Positions 34,297 to 45,706 of a stretch of DNA of 64,000 bases are shown in pieces. The position numbers and the translations under genes were made by a program. Source of the DNA: Tenrec ecaudatus (lineage: Eukaryota; Chordata; Mammalia; Afrosoricida; Tenrecidae); the NCBI RefSeq assembly GCF_050624435.1, contig NC_134535.1, positions 125,227,731 through 125,291,730 on the forward strand. Direction: 5' to 3'. Positions within the stretch are counted from its first letter, which is position 1, and each line of letters opens with the position of its first letter. The notes under the pieces are model-generated. The model searched no databases and was not told the DNA's origin. It saw nothing but the letters and a program-made list of their open reading frames with translations.

Positions 34297-34518
34297 TAAG
34301 GTGACCCTATTTTATCATTCGTAAAGCGGGACACCAATGGGACACCATTGATATAGCTCATATCCGGTCAAAATAGCCAGATGGCAGCCGAAAACCATAT
34401 TCCCTAGCTTGTTGTGCATTCTTTCCAAAAATTGGGACTTTTAAAAAAAGCCGCGGGACGTGAGAAAAATTGTTAAAAATCGAGACTGTCCTGCCAAAGC
34501 GAGATGTCTGTCACCTTA
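34297..34518. mobile_element. hAT-like non-autonomous DNA transposon (MITE)
   Basis: 222 bp that start taaggtgac and end gtcacctta: a perfect 9-bp terminal inverted repeat, with further imperfect pairing (agcggga / tcctgcc). It is flanked by the exact 8-bp duplication tattacat (34289-34296 and 34519-34526). An 8-bp TSD with short TIRs is the hAT signature. It interrupts an L1 between ORF2 and ORF1, so it is younger than that L1. It has no coding capacity. Confidence 0.8.
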
Positions 34519-34526
34519 TATTACAT

Positions 34527-35525
34527 CCATCTGTGGACTCTGTGATCTTGCACCTTTTGTGTTTGATGTTTTCCTATCTACGTATCTTTTCCGTTTGTGT
34601 TGTGTGTGTGGCTTATGTTTGCCTTCTTTCCAATATTGAGCTGATGCTATCCTGGGGGCTGTTTCCTCTTTGGTGTCCTATGGATGGAGTTGTTCTATGT
34701 GGTGGTCTCTTATTTGCCCTCTGTGAGTGTTGATCTTCTGCCCATACTGGATCGGCAAGGATCTTTTGTAGGGCTGGGTTTCTTCTTATGTGTTCTTTGA
34801 GTTTGTCCTTGTCTGGGAAGACTCTTATTTCTTCATCTATCTTAATAGATAATTTCACTGGGTAAAGTCTTCTTTGGTTTGCGATGTTTTCCTTCAATTT
34901 TTGGACTATGTTACTCCATTCCCTCCTCTTCTTCATCGTTTTCGATGATAGATCAGAACATACTCTTATTGGGGTAGCTTTATATGTGACTGTTTGTTTT
35001 TCCCTACCTGCTTTTATGATCTCCTTTTCCTCACAGTTGGAAAATTTGACAATTATGTGTCTTGATGACTTCTTCGTGGGATTCAGTCTGGCTGGTGTTC
35101 TTTCAGCCTCTTGAATGATTGCCTGATTTTGATTTATTAAGCTGGGGAAGTGTTCCTCTAAGAATTCCCTTGCTATTTTCGCTGTTGACTTCTTTGTTGT
35201 GTCATGTTCCGGTTGTCCATTTATTCTAATATTGTTTATTTTAATAGCATACAACATGACTCTCAAGTTTTCTTCAGCTAATTTGATTGTCTTATTTGAC
35301 TGCTTTTCCTGTTTGCTGAGGTCTGCTTGGTAATCCTTTAGGTCACTGGTGCGATTCTCTGTCTCCTCAAGCCTATTGGCAATGTGTGACAATTTGTCAC
35401 TGAATATTGTTATTTCATCCCTTAACTCTTGTATTTCCCTTTGGTGCATTGCATTTATCTCCTCTATCATTTCATCATTTTCTGCATTGCTTCCCTCATA
35501 TCCTGTATGGCTTCACGCAGCATTG
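34527..35525 (-). pseudogene. Outer L1: ORF1 remnant
   Basis: The 285-codon frame 35470-34613 matches ORF1p from the coiled coil (EIQELRDEI) through NNIRINGQPEHDTTKKS, the RRM, to RRLYPVKLSIKIDEEIRVFPD. Its 5' end is cut off by the nested L1 insertion. Confidence 0.88.
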
Positions 35526-35539
35526 TGAAAAATCCTTTC
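35526..35539. repeat. TSD of nested L1, left copy
   Basis: tgaaaaatcctttc, matched by tgaaaattcctttc at 41328-41341 (13 of 14). The outer L1's sequence continues correctly across the two sites. Confidence 0.75.
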
Positions 35540-35544
35540 TTTTT

Positions 35545-37895
35545 AAAAAAATCACTTTATTAGGGGCTCATACAACTCTTATTACAATCCATACATACAT
35601 CAATTGTGTAAAGCACATTTTTTCCCCTCATCATTCTCAAAACATTTGCTCTCCACCCAAGCCCTTGGCATCAGCTCCTCATTTTTCCCCTCCCTCCCTT
35701 CTCCCTCCTCCCTCATGAACCCTTGATAATTTATAAATTATTACTCTGTCATATCTTGTTCTGTCCCATGTCTCCCTTACCCCACTTTTCTGTTGTATGT
35801 CCCCCAGAGAGGAGGTCACATGTAGATCCCTGAAATTGGTTCCCCCTAACTAACCCACCCTCCCTATGCCCTCCCAGTATCGCCACTCACACCACAGGTC
35901 CTGAGGGGATCATCCACCCTGGCTTCCCTGTGTTTCCAGTTCCCATCTGTACCACTGTACACCGCCCTGTCTAGTCAGACTTGCAAGGTAGGATTTGGAT
36001 CATGGCAGTGGGAAGGGGGAGGAATCATTTAGGAACTAGAGGAAAGTTGTGTTTTTCATCGTTGCTCCATTGCACCCTGACTATCTCGTCTCCTCACCAA
36101 GACCCTTCTGTAAGGGAATGTCCAGTGGCCTACAAATGGGCTTTGGGTCTCTGCTCCGCACTTCCCCGATCATTCAATATGGTAAGATTATTTGTTCTGA
36201 TGATTCCTGCTACCTGATCCCTTGACATCTTGTGATTGCAAAGGCTTGTGAGCTTATTCCATGTGGGCTTTATTGCTTCTAAGCTAGATGGCCTCTTGTT
36301 TACCTTCAAGCTTTTAAGACCCCAGATGCTATATGTTTTGATTGCTGGCTACCATCAGCTTTATTCACCACATATGCTTATGAACCATTTGTCTTCAGCG
36401 ATCATACCAGGGAGGTGAGCACACAATGATATGATTTTTTTGTTCTTTGATGCCTGATAACTGATCCCTTCGGCACCTCATGGTCACACAGCCTGCTGTG
36501 CTTCTTCTATGTGGGTTTTATTGCTTCTGAGCTAGATGGTTGCTTGCTTACCTTCAAGCCTTTAATACACGATATACTATATCTTTTGATAGCCGGGAAC
36601 AATCAGCTTTCTTCACCACGTTTAGTTGTTTGCCCACTTTGTCTTCAGCGGTTGTGCCAGGAAGGTGAGCATCATAGAATGCCAATTTAATAGAAGAAAG
36701 TATTCTTGCATTGAGGTAGTACTTGAGGGGAGGTTCAATGTCCCTCTGCTACCTTAATACTAACCCCAAAATATATGCACATAGATCTATTTCCCCATCC
36801 TCATGTATAAATATATTTGCATATGTACATGTCTTTATATAGACCTCTGTAAATGCCCTCTGCCTCCCAACTCTTTCCTCTATTTCCTTTGACTTCCCAT
36901 CTGTTCCCACCAGAGTTTCAGCAATTCCTCTGAGTTATGTTACCCTTTGTCATGTCCAACCAGGCCTCCCACACCCTCCTCCTCACCGATTTGGATCGCT
37001 TGTTGTAACTTATCCCTGAATTTATTAACACCACTACCTTTCCCCTTCCTCTCCATCTCCCATGTCCCCACGAAACTATAAGTCCCATTGTTTTCTCCTC
37101 CAATTGTTCATCCAGCCTATCTTATTTAGATAGACCTATAGAGATAATAACATGCACAAAAGCAAGACAGAGTGCAACCAAGCAACAATATACAACAAAA
37201 CAACAACAACAAGCCAATGACAAAAACAAAACAAAACAAAACACAAAAAGAAAAACCTTGTAGTCAGTTCAGAGATTGTTGGCCTTTAGGAGTGTTTTCC
37301 AGTCCAGTATGTTCAGGCACCACACTCAGGCCCCAAAGTACATCGTCAGCATTCCCTGGGTACCTCACTGCTCCATTCCCTTGCTGTTCTGTTGCACCCT
37401 CTTAATGTTTTGCCTCGATGTGGCAGGACCCAATTGGGTGTAATTCCCTAACTGTGTCTCCAGTGTTGTCCTCTGTAGGGCTATGGGTCAGTGAGGGACA
37501 TCATGTCTCATAGTGGGGCCGGCATGTGTCCCTGTCTGTTGACTGACTACTCTAATTGGGAAAATCGACATCCTGGTCTGGTGGACCATTATGTGCTCCT
37601 CTCTCTCCTCCTTCCCCTTCATCTGCTCCCGTGTGCTGCGATCAGATATGTCCCTCCTCCGGAGCTGTAGATTCAGTGCCGTCCTTTGAAAGAAATTCTT
37701 CTGAGGGGAGGGGCAGCTGTCCACTTAGTAGATGGTGTTGGGGTCGGCCTCCCAGACCTCTCCACTGGTTCCCTAATCCACGCCAGCATGTTGTATTTAC
37801 ATCTTGGAGCATCAGGTTGAAGTCTGGTCCCTCTTTCCCTGTGGAGACACAAACAATACCCTCCCCTTGGGTTGGTTAGGACCGTTTCCCTGCTA
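35545..37895 (-). other. Nested L1: 3' UTR, two-unit type
   Basis: Same order as the young L1 3' UTR, with two ~250-bp units (ttaagaccccagatgc near 36314, tttaatacacgatatac near 36560) and an A-rich (AACAA)n stretch. Homology stops just after ataccctccccttgggttgg. Confidence 0.85.
37190..37250. repeat. A-rich (AAC/AAAAC)n stretch
   Basis: Low-complexity acaacaac/acaaaac run within the L1 3' UTR. Equivalent tracts occur at 4370-4440 and 60910-61010. Confidence 0.8.
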
Positions 37896-38580
37896 CCCTT
37901 TTCTTTATTATTATTATTTTTTCCTTTCCCCACCTCCTTTTTAGTTGTCTACCATGTGTATACCTGTATTTGGTCTGGTCCTGCCATAATACCTGGTCCT
38001 CAACCCAGGAACATTTGTATAGCATAGCTTTTCCCCTTTGTCCCTTTTGCATTTTCCCCCCCAGATTTCATCTTTTTAATTGGCTCCATGAAGGACATCC
38101 TAAACACTACATGAAACCCAACAGACTATTTTTTCTTCCAGTATTAAAAAAATTGACATTCACAAACATTTTTAAGCTCTTCTATATAATCTGGGTGGTG
38201 ATTTCAATGTTGAGTAAAAAAAACACCTCTAAGTAATCATTATCGATGCAGATTTCTTGTAGGTACATTCGGAAATTTCTAACCATGAAAAAGAAACATT
38301 GTGTACAAAACTTTTAAAATGTTCCTATAGATTCTCAATAATTAAAAGGGGGGGGGGGGAATCAGCCTGGCCGAAATTTTTTGCCAGAATAATCCTGAGT
38401 GCCCAAACTAGAAAACTGGTCAAAGGAAAAATACCCAGACTCTACAAATGTCACAGAATTTGTCTTTAAATGGGAGAAAAAAGTTTTTAAAACATATTGC
38501 ATTTACTAAAAGGTTTTTTAACAGGCTACCCTGGGAGCTTAATTAAAAAATAGAAGTTGATGTACTAAACAAAGATGTTT
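37896..38580 (-). other. RBM3 3' UTR and unassigned junction DNA
   Basis: The part next to the coding region (from 38580 down, including an oligo-G run at 38348-38359) is probably RBM3 3' UTR. The part nearest 37896 is neither the L1 3' UTR nor ORF2 as seen in other copies. I could not place the RBM3 poly(A) tail. Confidence 0.4.
38348..38359. repeat. Oligo-G run
   Basis: Twelve consecutive G on the plus strand in the RBM3 3' UTR-like stretch. Confidence 0.9.
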
Positions 38581-38685
38581 CAGTGCAGCTCCAAAAATCT
38601 TTTATAAATACAGCCATCTGGAAGGATGATCCTGGTTCAGAAGAATTTTTATTCCTTGTGTATCTACATTTGTGCATGCCTCATC

Positions 38686-39159
38686 TCAGTTGTCGTAATT
38701 ATCTCTATAATTTCCTCCAGAATAGCGGTCATAACCACCCTGGCTTCTGCCACTATAGTCTCTGGACCTTCCGTATCCATATCCGTATCCTCCAGGTCGA
38801 CTGTCATACCTGCTGCTCCCATAGCCCTGGTCTCCACCACCTCTGGAGTAGCTGCAACTATGCCCATGAGCACCAAAGGCACCCCCTCGGGTCCCCTGGG
38901 CAGACTTGCCTGCGTGATCCACACGAATCTGGCGACCATCCAGGGACTCTCCATTCATGGCTCGCATGGCATCTGAAGCATGCTCTGGATTGGTGAAGGT
39001 GATAAAACCAAATCCCCGGGATTGCTGAGTCTCCCGATCCTTGACCACCACCACCACCTCAGAGATAGGCCCAAAGTTCCTGAAGTGATCTTCCAACGCC
39101 TGCTCATTGGTGTTGAAGTTCAACCCTCCCATGAAGAGTTTCCCTTCTTCAGAAGACAT
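38686..39159 (-). CDS. RBM3: RBM3 retrocopy with intact 157-codon frame
   Basis: RBM3 is a cold-inducible glycine-rich RNA-binding protein. The frame encodes the RRM with RNP2 LFMGGL (residue V to M) and RNP1 RGFGFITF, then the RGG/YGG tail to [17 protein letters not shown]. Length equals that of human RBM3 (157), but it has one extra Val in [13 protein letters not shown], one Tyr fewer in [10 protein letters not shown], and HSC where the human protein has an RGR, so an RG motif is lost. There are no introns, and RBM3-like leader sequence continues to about 39240, so this is a reverse-transcribed copy. It has no obvious promoter except the L1 5' UTR upstream in the same orientation. It could be a young pseudogene whose frame has not yet decayed or a transcribed retrogene. 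Confidence 0.85.
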   Translation of the reverse strand: MSSEEGKLFMGGLNFNTNEQALEDHFRNFGPISEVVVVVKDRETQQSRGFGFITFTNPEHASDAMRAMNGESLDGRQIRVDHAGKSAQGTRGGAFGAHGHSCSYSRGGGDQGYGSSRYDSRPGGYGYGYGRSRDYSGRSQGGYDRYSGGNYRDNYDN

Positions 39160-39245
39160 GGCAGTGGATTTGGTTCCTGGGACAGAAGTGCAAGAGTGAC
39201 AAGAGCTAGTGCCAAAGGACAGCGAGAATGAGCTGCATTTTTAAA
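39160..39245 (-). other. RBM3 retrocopy 5' leader
   Basis: The minus strand reads ctcgctgtcctttggcacta, then gctcttgtcactcttgcact and tctgtcccaggaaccaaatc, the RBM3 leader as I remember it. A nearly full leader means the reverse transcription was close to full length. Confidence 0.55.
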
Positions 39246-39281
39246 AAGCTTACTTCAGCAGCCTTTCACGTCATTCTATAT

Positions 39282-40220
39282 CTGAGACAATGCTATCTTG
39301 AGGTCTGTTTTCTCTTTTTTGCCCTCTGTGTGAGTTTGTTCTATGTGGTGGTCTCTTATTTATGCTTGGTGAGCATTGTTCTTCTGCCCATACTGAGTCG
39401 GGAAGGATCTTTTGTAGGATATCTTTCTTCTAACGTATTATTTGCATTTTTCCTTGTCTAGGAAGACTCTTATTCTCCATCTATCTTGATTGATAATTTG
39501 GCTGGGTAGAGTATTTTTTGGGTTTTCATTGTTTTCCTTCAATTTTGGAATGTGTTACCCCACTCTCTCCTCTTCTTCATAGTTTCTGCTGATAGGTCTG
39601 AGCACATTATTATTTGGGAACCTTTATATGTGATTGCTTGTTTTTCCCTACCTGCTCTCATGATTTTATCCTTTTCCTCAAAGTTGGATAATTAAACTAT
39701 TATGTGCCTTGGTGACTTCTTCTTGGAATCCATTCTAGCTGGTGTTCCTTCAGCCTCCTGAATAGTTGCCCTGTTTTCCTTCATTAAACTGGGGAAGCTT
39801 TCTTCCAAGAATTCTCTTACTATTGTTGCAGATGACTTCTTTGTTGTGTCGTCCTCCGGTAAGCCAATAATTCTAATGTTGTTCTGCTTCATAACATCAG
39901 ATATAGCTCTTAAGTTTTCTTCAGCTTCTCTGATGATCTTATTAGATTTTTGTTCGCATTTGTTAAAGTCTGCTTGGGTGTCCTCCAAGTCACTGATGCG
40001 GTTCTCTGATTCCTTCAGTCGATTCTTGAGGTCCATGAATCTGCTAATGGTTTCTCTTAAATCCTCCCCATGCTCCTGTATTTCTTTTTGATTTATGGTT
40101 TTTACCTCTTTTATCATTTCAACCTTTTCTGTATTATTTACCTCATATCCTATATGACTCCAAGTAGCATTCTGAACATTTCTTTCCGTGGCAGCTCAAT
40201 GTCTGATTCTTCTATGCATT
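39282..40220 (-). pseudogene. Nested L1: ORF1 remnant
   Basis: 40117-39692 encodes part of ORF1p: coiled coil (EIQEHGEDLRETISRFMDL), [33 protein letters not shown] and the RRM start. A stop near 39690 and later lesions end the frame; the C-terminal half can be followed by eye to about 39300. Confidence 0.85.
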
Positions 40221-41327
40221 TCATAGAAGAACAGGACATCTTCTGCCATTGCCTTTTGTTTCTACCGTTTTTTTGTTGCGGTCATTGGGGCTGATGCCTG
40301 TTTGCGTTGTGTTGTTTTAGAGGAGCCATATGCCATTTTCCAGGGAGTTGAAGAGCACTGGCTCTCTCTGGGAGACTTGTAGGAGTACTTCTTTGAACTT
40401 CCTATAACTTATTTCACTATGGAATTAACCTACCACTTTATCCTCCGGTGGCTTCCCTCTCTGGGGAGTCACCCAGAAGGCTGGTGGGTTGCTTGCTGTG
40501 GTGTTGCGGAGGTTGGGCAGAGGTTCCTGCAGGAACTTGGATTGTTCAGTAGTGTTGACCTAGCTACCTTTGAACCCCAAGCACAAAGGCAGGAATCCCC
40601 CAGTAAGAAGTTGAGCAGAGTATTCCCCGGTGGAGGTCAGCATGTGTTTCCCCAGTCTCAGGCTGGCTACACAGGGTGGAGCTCACCTAGCTGGGAGTGG
40701 TGCAGGTGTAAATGCCCTAGGTTAAGGGGAGTGGTCTGGAGTTTAGCAGTAGAGTGTGAGAGACCAATAAAGAGACAAAGAGGAGAAAAAGTTAAAAAGC
40801 AAGCCCGCTGAGCCTGTGGGGGGGTGGGAAGGGGAGGATATAACGAAGAGATGGAAACAAAGCAACAATATAACTGAGTCTAGATCTCCACCAGTGGAGC
40901 TGCAAGGGTTTAGTCCCTGCTCTGAGGTAGCAGTGGCAAGCTACGGCTGTGCTGAGAAAAGGTGCCTGCGCAGCCCTCCAAGACCGAGGGGGGCACAGAG
41001 AGGTGCAGCAAGGGTACAGTCCCTGTTCCGAGGTGGATGGTGGCAAACTGTGGCTGTGTTGAGACCAAGCCACCTTACAGGCTCCAAATGGTCCTGGCTC
41101 CAGCAGAGACAGTGGCGGCACCAAGGTTAAGCCCCAGCTGGCCTCTACTGAGGTAATCCAAAGGCCCCTAGCCCCTCAAAACCCCGGGGGTCTGTGAGTA
41201 CTTATCTTTATGATGATCCTCCTGCGTTCCAGAAGTGTTGAATTTCCCTCTAAACAACTCTCCTGGGCTGAATTCTGTGGAGTCCCTCTGGTATGTGTTA
41301 CTCCCTCACCATCTTGCCAGAAGTCTC
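40221..41327 (-). promoter_or_regulatory. Nested L1: 5' UTR
   Basis: Extends from ORF1 to the TSD. The minus strand begins near ttctggcaagatggtgag, including an aagatgg YY1-like core near the 5' end as in human L1. A ~107-bp direct repeat lies at 40912-41064. Confidence 0.7.
40912..41064. repeat. ~107-bp tandem repeat in nested L1 5' UTR
   Basis: agtccctgctctgaggtagc and agtccctgttccgaggtgg, each followed by ggcaagctacggctgtg or ggcaaactgtggctgtg and ttgag/ctgag, spaced about 107 bp. Confidence 0.7.
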
Positions 41328-41341
41328 TGAAAATTCCTTTC

Positions 41342-44300
41342 CGTGGCAGGTCAATATCTGCTTCTCCTATGCCAATTGTTAGGTTCATGACTCCTTCCGT
41401 CATTTTCTTCTGTTTCTCCTGCTTTTTCGTTGAAGCTGTTAGAACTGGTTGATGTTTACATGTTGTTTTAGAGGAGCCTGGAGGCATCTTCCTGAGTCAA
41501 AGAGCCTTGGGCTTTCTCTTGGGGGATTTGTATGAGTACTTCTATGAACTACCTGTCGGTAGCTGTACTGAGGAGTCAGGCTATTGCTATATCTTCTTGT
41601 GGTTTCACTTTTGTCCTATCCATCCAGTATTCTGTTACTCAGAATATGTGTTGGATATTCCTCTCATGTGACACTGATCGGGTTGTTGTGGGCCCACGAT
41701 GGTGTCGCTTCCCTTGCTGATCTCTAAGTAGGCTTCACGACTCTTGGAGAATCTCGGCTGGCCTGTGCTGTTTACCTCTGCAACTGGAGTGCTGAGGAGG
41801 GTGTGTGGTTATACCCTCCATGGCGCAGAGCTCTGTTACTGGCAGGGGAATTACTGTGGACAGAGAGATCGCCTTGGAGGTTGGGTGGATGTTCCTGCAG
41901 TAGCGTGGATCCCCACCATGGTGGTCAAGTGGTTCCCCCAGTCACTTGTAGGGCCACGGGATTTAGGCTGGGGATACTCCCACTTTTTGTAGGGGAGAAC
42001 CCCCTGATGCTTGGTGTGTGGAAGAGGACCGACGTGAATTCTCCAGTTGCTTGCCAAGCTAATAAATGTGGGTGGGAGCTCCCCCACTTGGGCCTTCAGA
42101 GTTGCCCTAGGTAGAGGGGAGTGGTCTGGAGGCTGCTAGTGTCTGGTGACAGGAAAGAGAATGAAAGGAGAGGAAAAACAGAGAACGAGGAAGACAGAAT
42201 GGAGCAACCATGCCAAGGAAACTGACACCCACTACCACACACACAACCAAAAAGCACAGAGTAAAGAGAAGTGAAAACAGTAAATATAAAAGAAAAGAGA
42301 AAAGAAAACAACACAAAAGTAGAACTAAATATGCTGAAGCTGTGGTAGGAAATAGAGAAACGTTAGAAGAGGAGAAAAGAAGAAAATGTGAAAGAAGAAC
42401 ACAAAAAATGAAAAAATAGAAGAGAAAAATAAGGAGAGATAATTTTAAAACTCATAAGGAAATAGTTGACCCCATGCTGTGGTATGTGTCGCACTGACAC
42501 GTCCTGTGTGCAGCACTGTCTTAGGGGGTCAGGCTGCCCACTGGGAGGATAGGGCTTCCCTAGGCAGTGTAGAGGTATGGGAACCAGCAGTGGCATGTGA
42601 AAGGAATGAGAGGGAGCAGAGAGAATCATACAAACTGAGAGAGAAGTGAAGAGAACAAAGACAGAAAGAGGAAAGAAAGAAAAAGATAAGTAAGAGAAAG
42701 AAGGGCGGGGGGGGGAAGGGAGGGACCCAACTGTGTAACTAAGATTGGCTGTGATGGTAAAAAGGGAGGAGAGAGAGAAGGAGGAAATAAAGAGATAGCT
42801 GATCCCTGATTGCTTGAATGTGGGGTCAGAGGGGTTTTGACCCTGCCCCACAATGGCAGGTTATTGTACCCTTTTAATGCAGGGACCCAGTGGTGCTGGG
42901 CAGAATTGCCCTCGTTGACAAGATTGCCTTAGAGATCTGACGGAGGTTTCCTTATCAGCACAGTGCAGTGTAGCTGTTTGTCCCAGCTGCCTTGTGTGGT
43001 GCACAGCATCCCATGGAGCGCAGGCTGAAGTTCCTCCTGCTATTTGGGTTGATTTGCCCTAAGCGGAGGGTAGTGACCTGGAAGCCAGTAGTGGCATACG
43101 ATAGGCGAGCGTGGGAGAGAAAAGGAGAACGAGGGAAAAAGAAGAAAGAGAGAGAAAGAAACCCCAACACAAACCTGAGCTCTTTGAGACTGATTGCGGT
43201 GGGAAAGATAGAAGGGCTAGTGAATAAATAGAAGAAGAAATAGAGTAGTAGGTAAGAAGATAACTGAGACTTGATCACCTGTCTGTGAGGCTGGAGGAGT
43301 TCCAACTCTTCCTCAACATAGCAGGGTGGTATACCCGTTTGATGTAGGGTTCCACAGATGGATGCTCTGTGGGATTACTTCAATGGCAAGATAACATCTG
43401 TGGCCAGGCGTCAGTTGAGTGCTGCAGTTCGCTGGTGTACCTGTCCTGTGCTGTATGTAGCACTGCAGTAGGGGTGGGGGCTGGAGTGCTCCCATAGCCC
43501 CGTCTAGGGCCCCAGGACAGGCAGGGCCTCCCCAGCTAAGTGTAGAATCACTGAAAGGGAAGCTGGGCTTATTGTCCTATCCAGACTGCTGGTGCCTACT
43601 AGATCAGACGATTTTATTTTTTATATCCTCCTGGCCAGCTAGAATCAAATCAAATTAAATTGTCTCCCACAGTCTCTAGGCTCCAGCTCGGTGCTGTTTG
43701 AAACTGACACTTGCTACAGCGGGTCTTTGTTATTAAAAAAGCCATCAGGCCCTGTAGCTGAGTTGGTATTCCTTCACTAGGTTTCTTCTTATGGTAATTT
43801 ATGTAAGGACCCCTAACCTATGTGCTCCTTGGAGCTGAGCAACCAGTCTGGGGTTTTCAGTTTTAAACCAATAATATGTATTTCACCCTTTTAAAAATTA
43901 TGCTTGTGATGTGCTCTGAAGAGGGGGAGATACAGCTTATTAGGGGTGTTGTTTCCTTTTTGGCCAATTGGAACTAAATTATTTCCCTGGACTCCAACTA
44001 TCTGCCTATTTTCTCCCACACCGTGATCTACCTCAGGTAACAATCTGCTTTTTCTTCTGTTCTGAATTATGGCTACCCACCTCCACCACTCCCCAGCCTG
44101 TGAGCTCAAGGCGACCAACTGCATGGAGAGTTCCGGTGTGGGGTTCTCCTCTTATCTGATATTCTGTTCCCTTTAGGGCATCAGCCTGGAGAAATCACTG
44201 CTGCCGGCAAGGGTACAGCTGGCGCCCGCCGGCTCGCCAAACTAGAGTGCTTTAAAGCGTTCTTGGTTTGATTTGTGAGTGGAAATCACACATACAAAAG

Positions 44301-44435
44301 GGGTTCAGGCGAGACCCTAGTACCCTAGTTCTAATTTTTTGACTCTACCTCCCCATTTCCATCACCTTATCTCCCAATTTTCTGGTCTGGCAGCAGGAGC
44401 TCTGGATGGGTGAGTCCTATCGAGTTGCCATTTTT
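41342..44435 (-). mobile_element. Outer L1: 5' UTR with tandem monomers
   Basis: Directly continues the outer L1 after the right TSD. It holds three or more diverged units about 450-500 bp long. Anchor phrases: gccctaggtagaggggagtg (near 42107), ccctaggcagtgtagaggta (near 42557), gccctaagcggagggtagtg (near 43056). Each is followed by purine-rich gagagaaa stretches. The upstream limit near 44435 is an estimate. Confidence 0.6.
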
Positions 44436-45356
44436 TTCCCGGTTTATGTTTCTTTGAAGTTCTTATGTTTCTTCGAAGTTAACCATAGTCATAAATATTG
44501 ATAAACTCTCAAAAATCTCCTGAACCTTCCTCAGGAATAATAAAGTACAGGGACAGAGGCAGACAGAGAAGCAACATATTCTTGCTAATTACTATTTTCC
44601 TGGTGCTAGGGAAATAGATCAGACTCATGACACCTGTTTTTAATTGGTATACACATGAAAGTTAAAAAAAAGGTAGGAGGGCAGGACAAAGTGATCTGTG
44701 AGAGGCGTGTGTTTTAGAGATTTGAAAGTACATGAAGCTCTCTAGACCACAAAGATACAATGAACTGTAAAAGAATGAGTCTGCCTTCCTCTTTCCCTGT
44801 GACTCACCAGAACTTTACATAATTGCAAATGGTTGGGGTTCTCTATTTGTGTTGGTGTCTGATCTACTTTTGAAATAAAATTCCACTGAAAAATCCCGTG
44901 TGGTCATGAATAATCAGACTTCTTATTCCAGTATCCACATTCCTATTCAACTTCAGCCTCGATTCTGAATTCTAAATGCGTAGGCTCAACAGGAAATCAT
45001 AGATAAATATTTTAAACGTAATCCGTTGAAGTGAGGCTCTGTGTCTTCTAGAGTTCCTCGTTTAAATAAATGGCTTGAGTATATATGCAGGTAGTTAAGC
45101 TTTACATCTAAGAATACCCGGAGCTCCTGACTCCCCACACAACTCTGCTCCAATGATGTCACATTAAGTCCATTCTGAAATAAGTCAAATACCTTTTTGG
45201 TGGGTTTTTTAAATGTATGTTTTCATTATTATTACCTTTTATTATCAGTGTTTCCATAAATTCAATCTTTATTTGTTTTTGGAGTTAGGAAATATTACAT
45301 ATAAACATCTAGTTTTAATGTCAGCACTTTCTTGTTCTCCAGTTATAAGCACACTA
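44436..45356. other. Intergenic, unassigned
   Basis: No gene. No confident repeat. Confidence 0.4.
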
Positions 45357-45411
45357 GGTAACCAAACCAAACCGAACCAAACCGAACCAAACCAAACCAA
45401 ACCAAACCAAA
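45357..45411. repeat. (AACCA/AACCG)n tandem repeat
   Basis: About eleven pentamers, mostly aacca with some aaccg, ending in a short A run. Confidence 0.92.
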
Positions 45412-45503
45412 AAGGAATGGTCTAAATGCATTTATTGGTAACTCTTAACTTCAATACATCACAAATGGTCATTGCCTGTGATTCTGAAGGACTTTTCTTC
45501 TTT

Positions 45504-45691
45504 TTTTTTTTTAGCCTATAATCTTTTCTTTTTTTTTTTTCTTCTTTTACATTTTATTAGGGACTCATACAACTCTTACCACAATCCATACATATACATA
45601 CATCAATTGTATAAAGCACATCCATACATTCCCTGCCCCAATCATTCTCAAGGCATTTGCTCTCCACTTAAGCCCCTTGCATCAGGTCCTC
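45504..45691 (-). mobile_element. Very short young L1 3' end with TSD
   Basis: Only about 145 bp of L1 3' UTR (tttattagggactcatacaa ... cttgcatcaggtcct) plus tails. A perfect 15-bp TSD, ggacttttcttcttt, at 45489-45503 and 45692-45706. Two T tracts separated by agcctataatc suggest a miniature 3' transduction. Confidence 0.88.
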
Positions 45692-45706
45692 GGACTTTTC
45701 TTCTTT

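Larger units (their letters stand above)
35540..41327 (-). mobile_element. Nested L1 lacking ORF2, with RBM3 inside
   Basis: An L1 inserted in the outer L1. In its own order: 5' end with ttctggcaagatggtgaggg (41319-41300), 5' UTR to about 40220, ORF1 remnant (40117 to about 39282), then an RBM3 cDNA (about 39240-38580 or further) and the L1 3' UTR (about 37895-35545). No ORF2 is visible between ORF1 and 3' UTR. Confidence 0.78.

Noticed and set aside
38583..38996. Plus-strand frames opposite RBM3
   Set aside because: Shadows of the RBM3 retrocopy; the RRM motifs are only on the minus strand.
42363..42851. A 162-codon minus-strand frame rich in Ser, Phe and Leu
   Set aside because: Lies in the purine/pyrimidine-biased outer L1 5' UTR; low complexity and no homology I can see.
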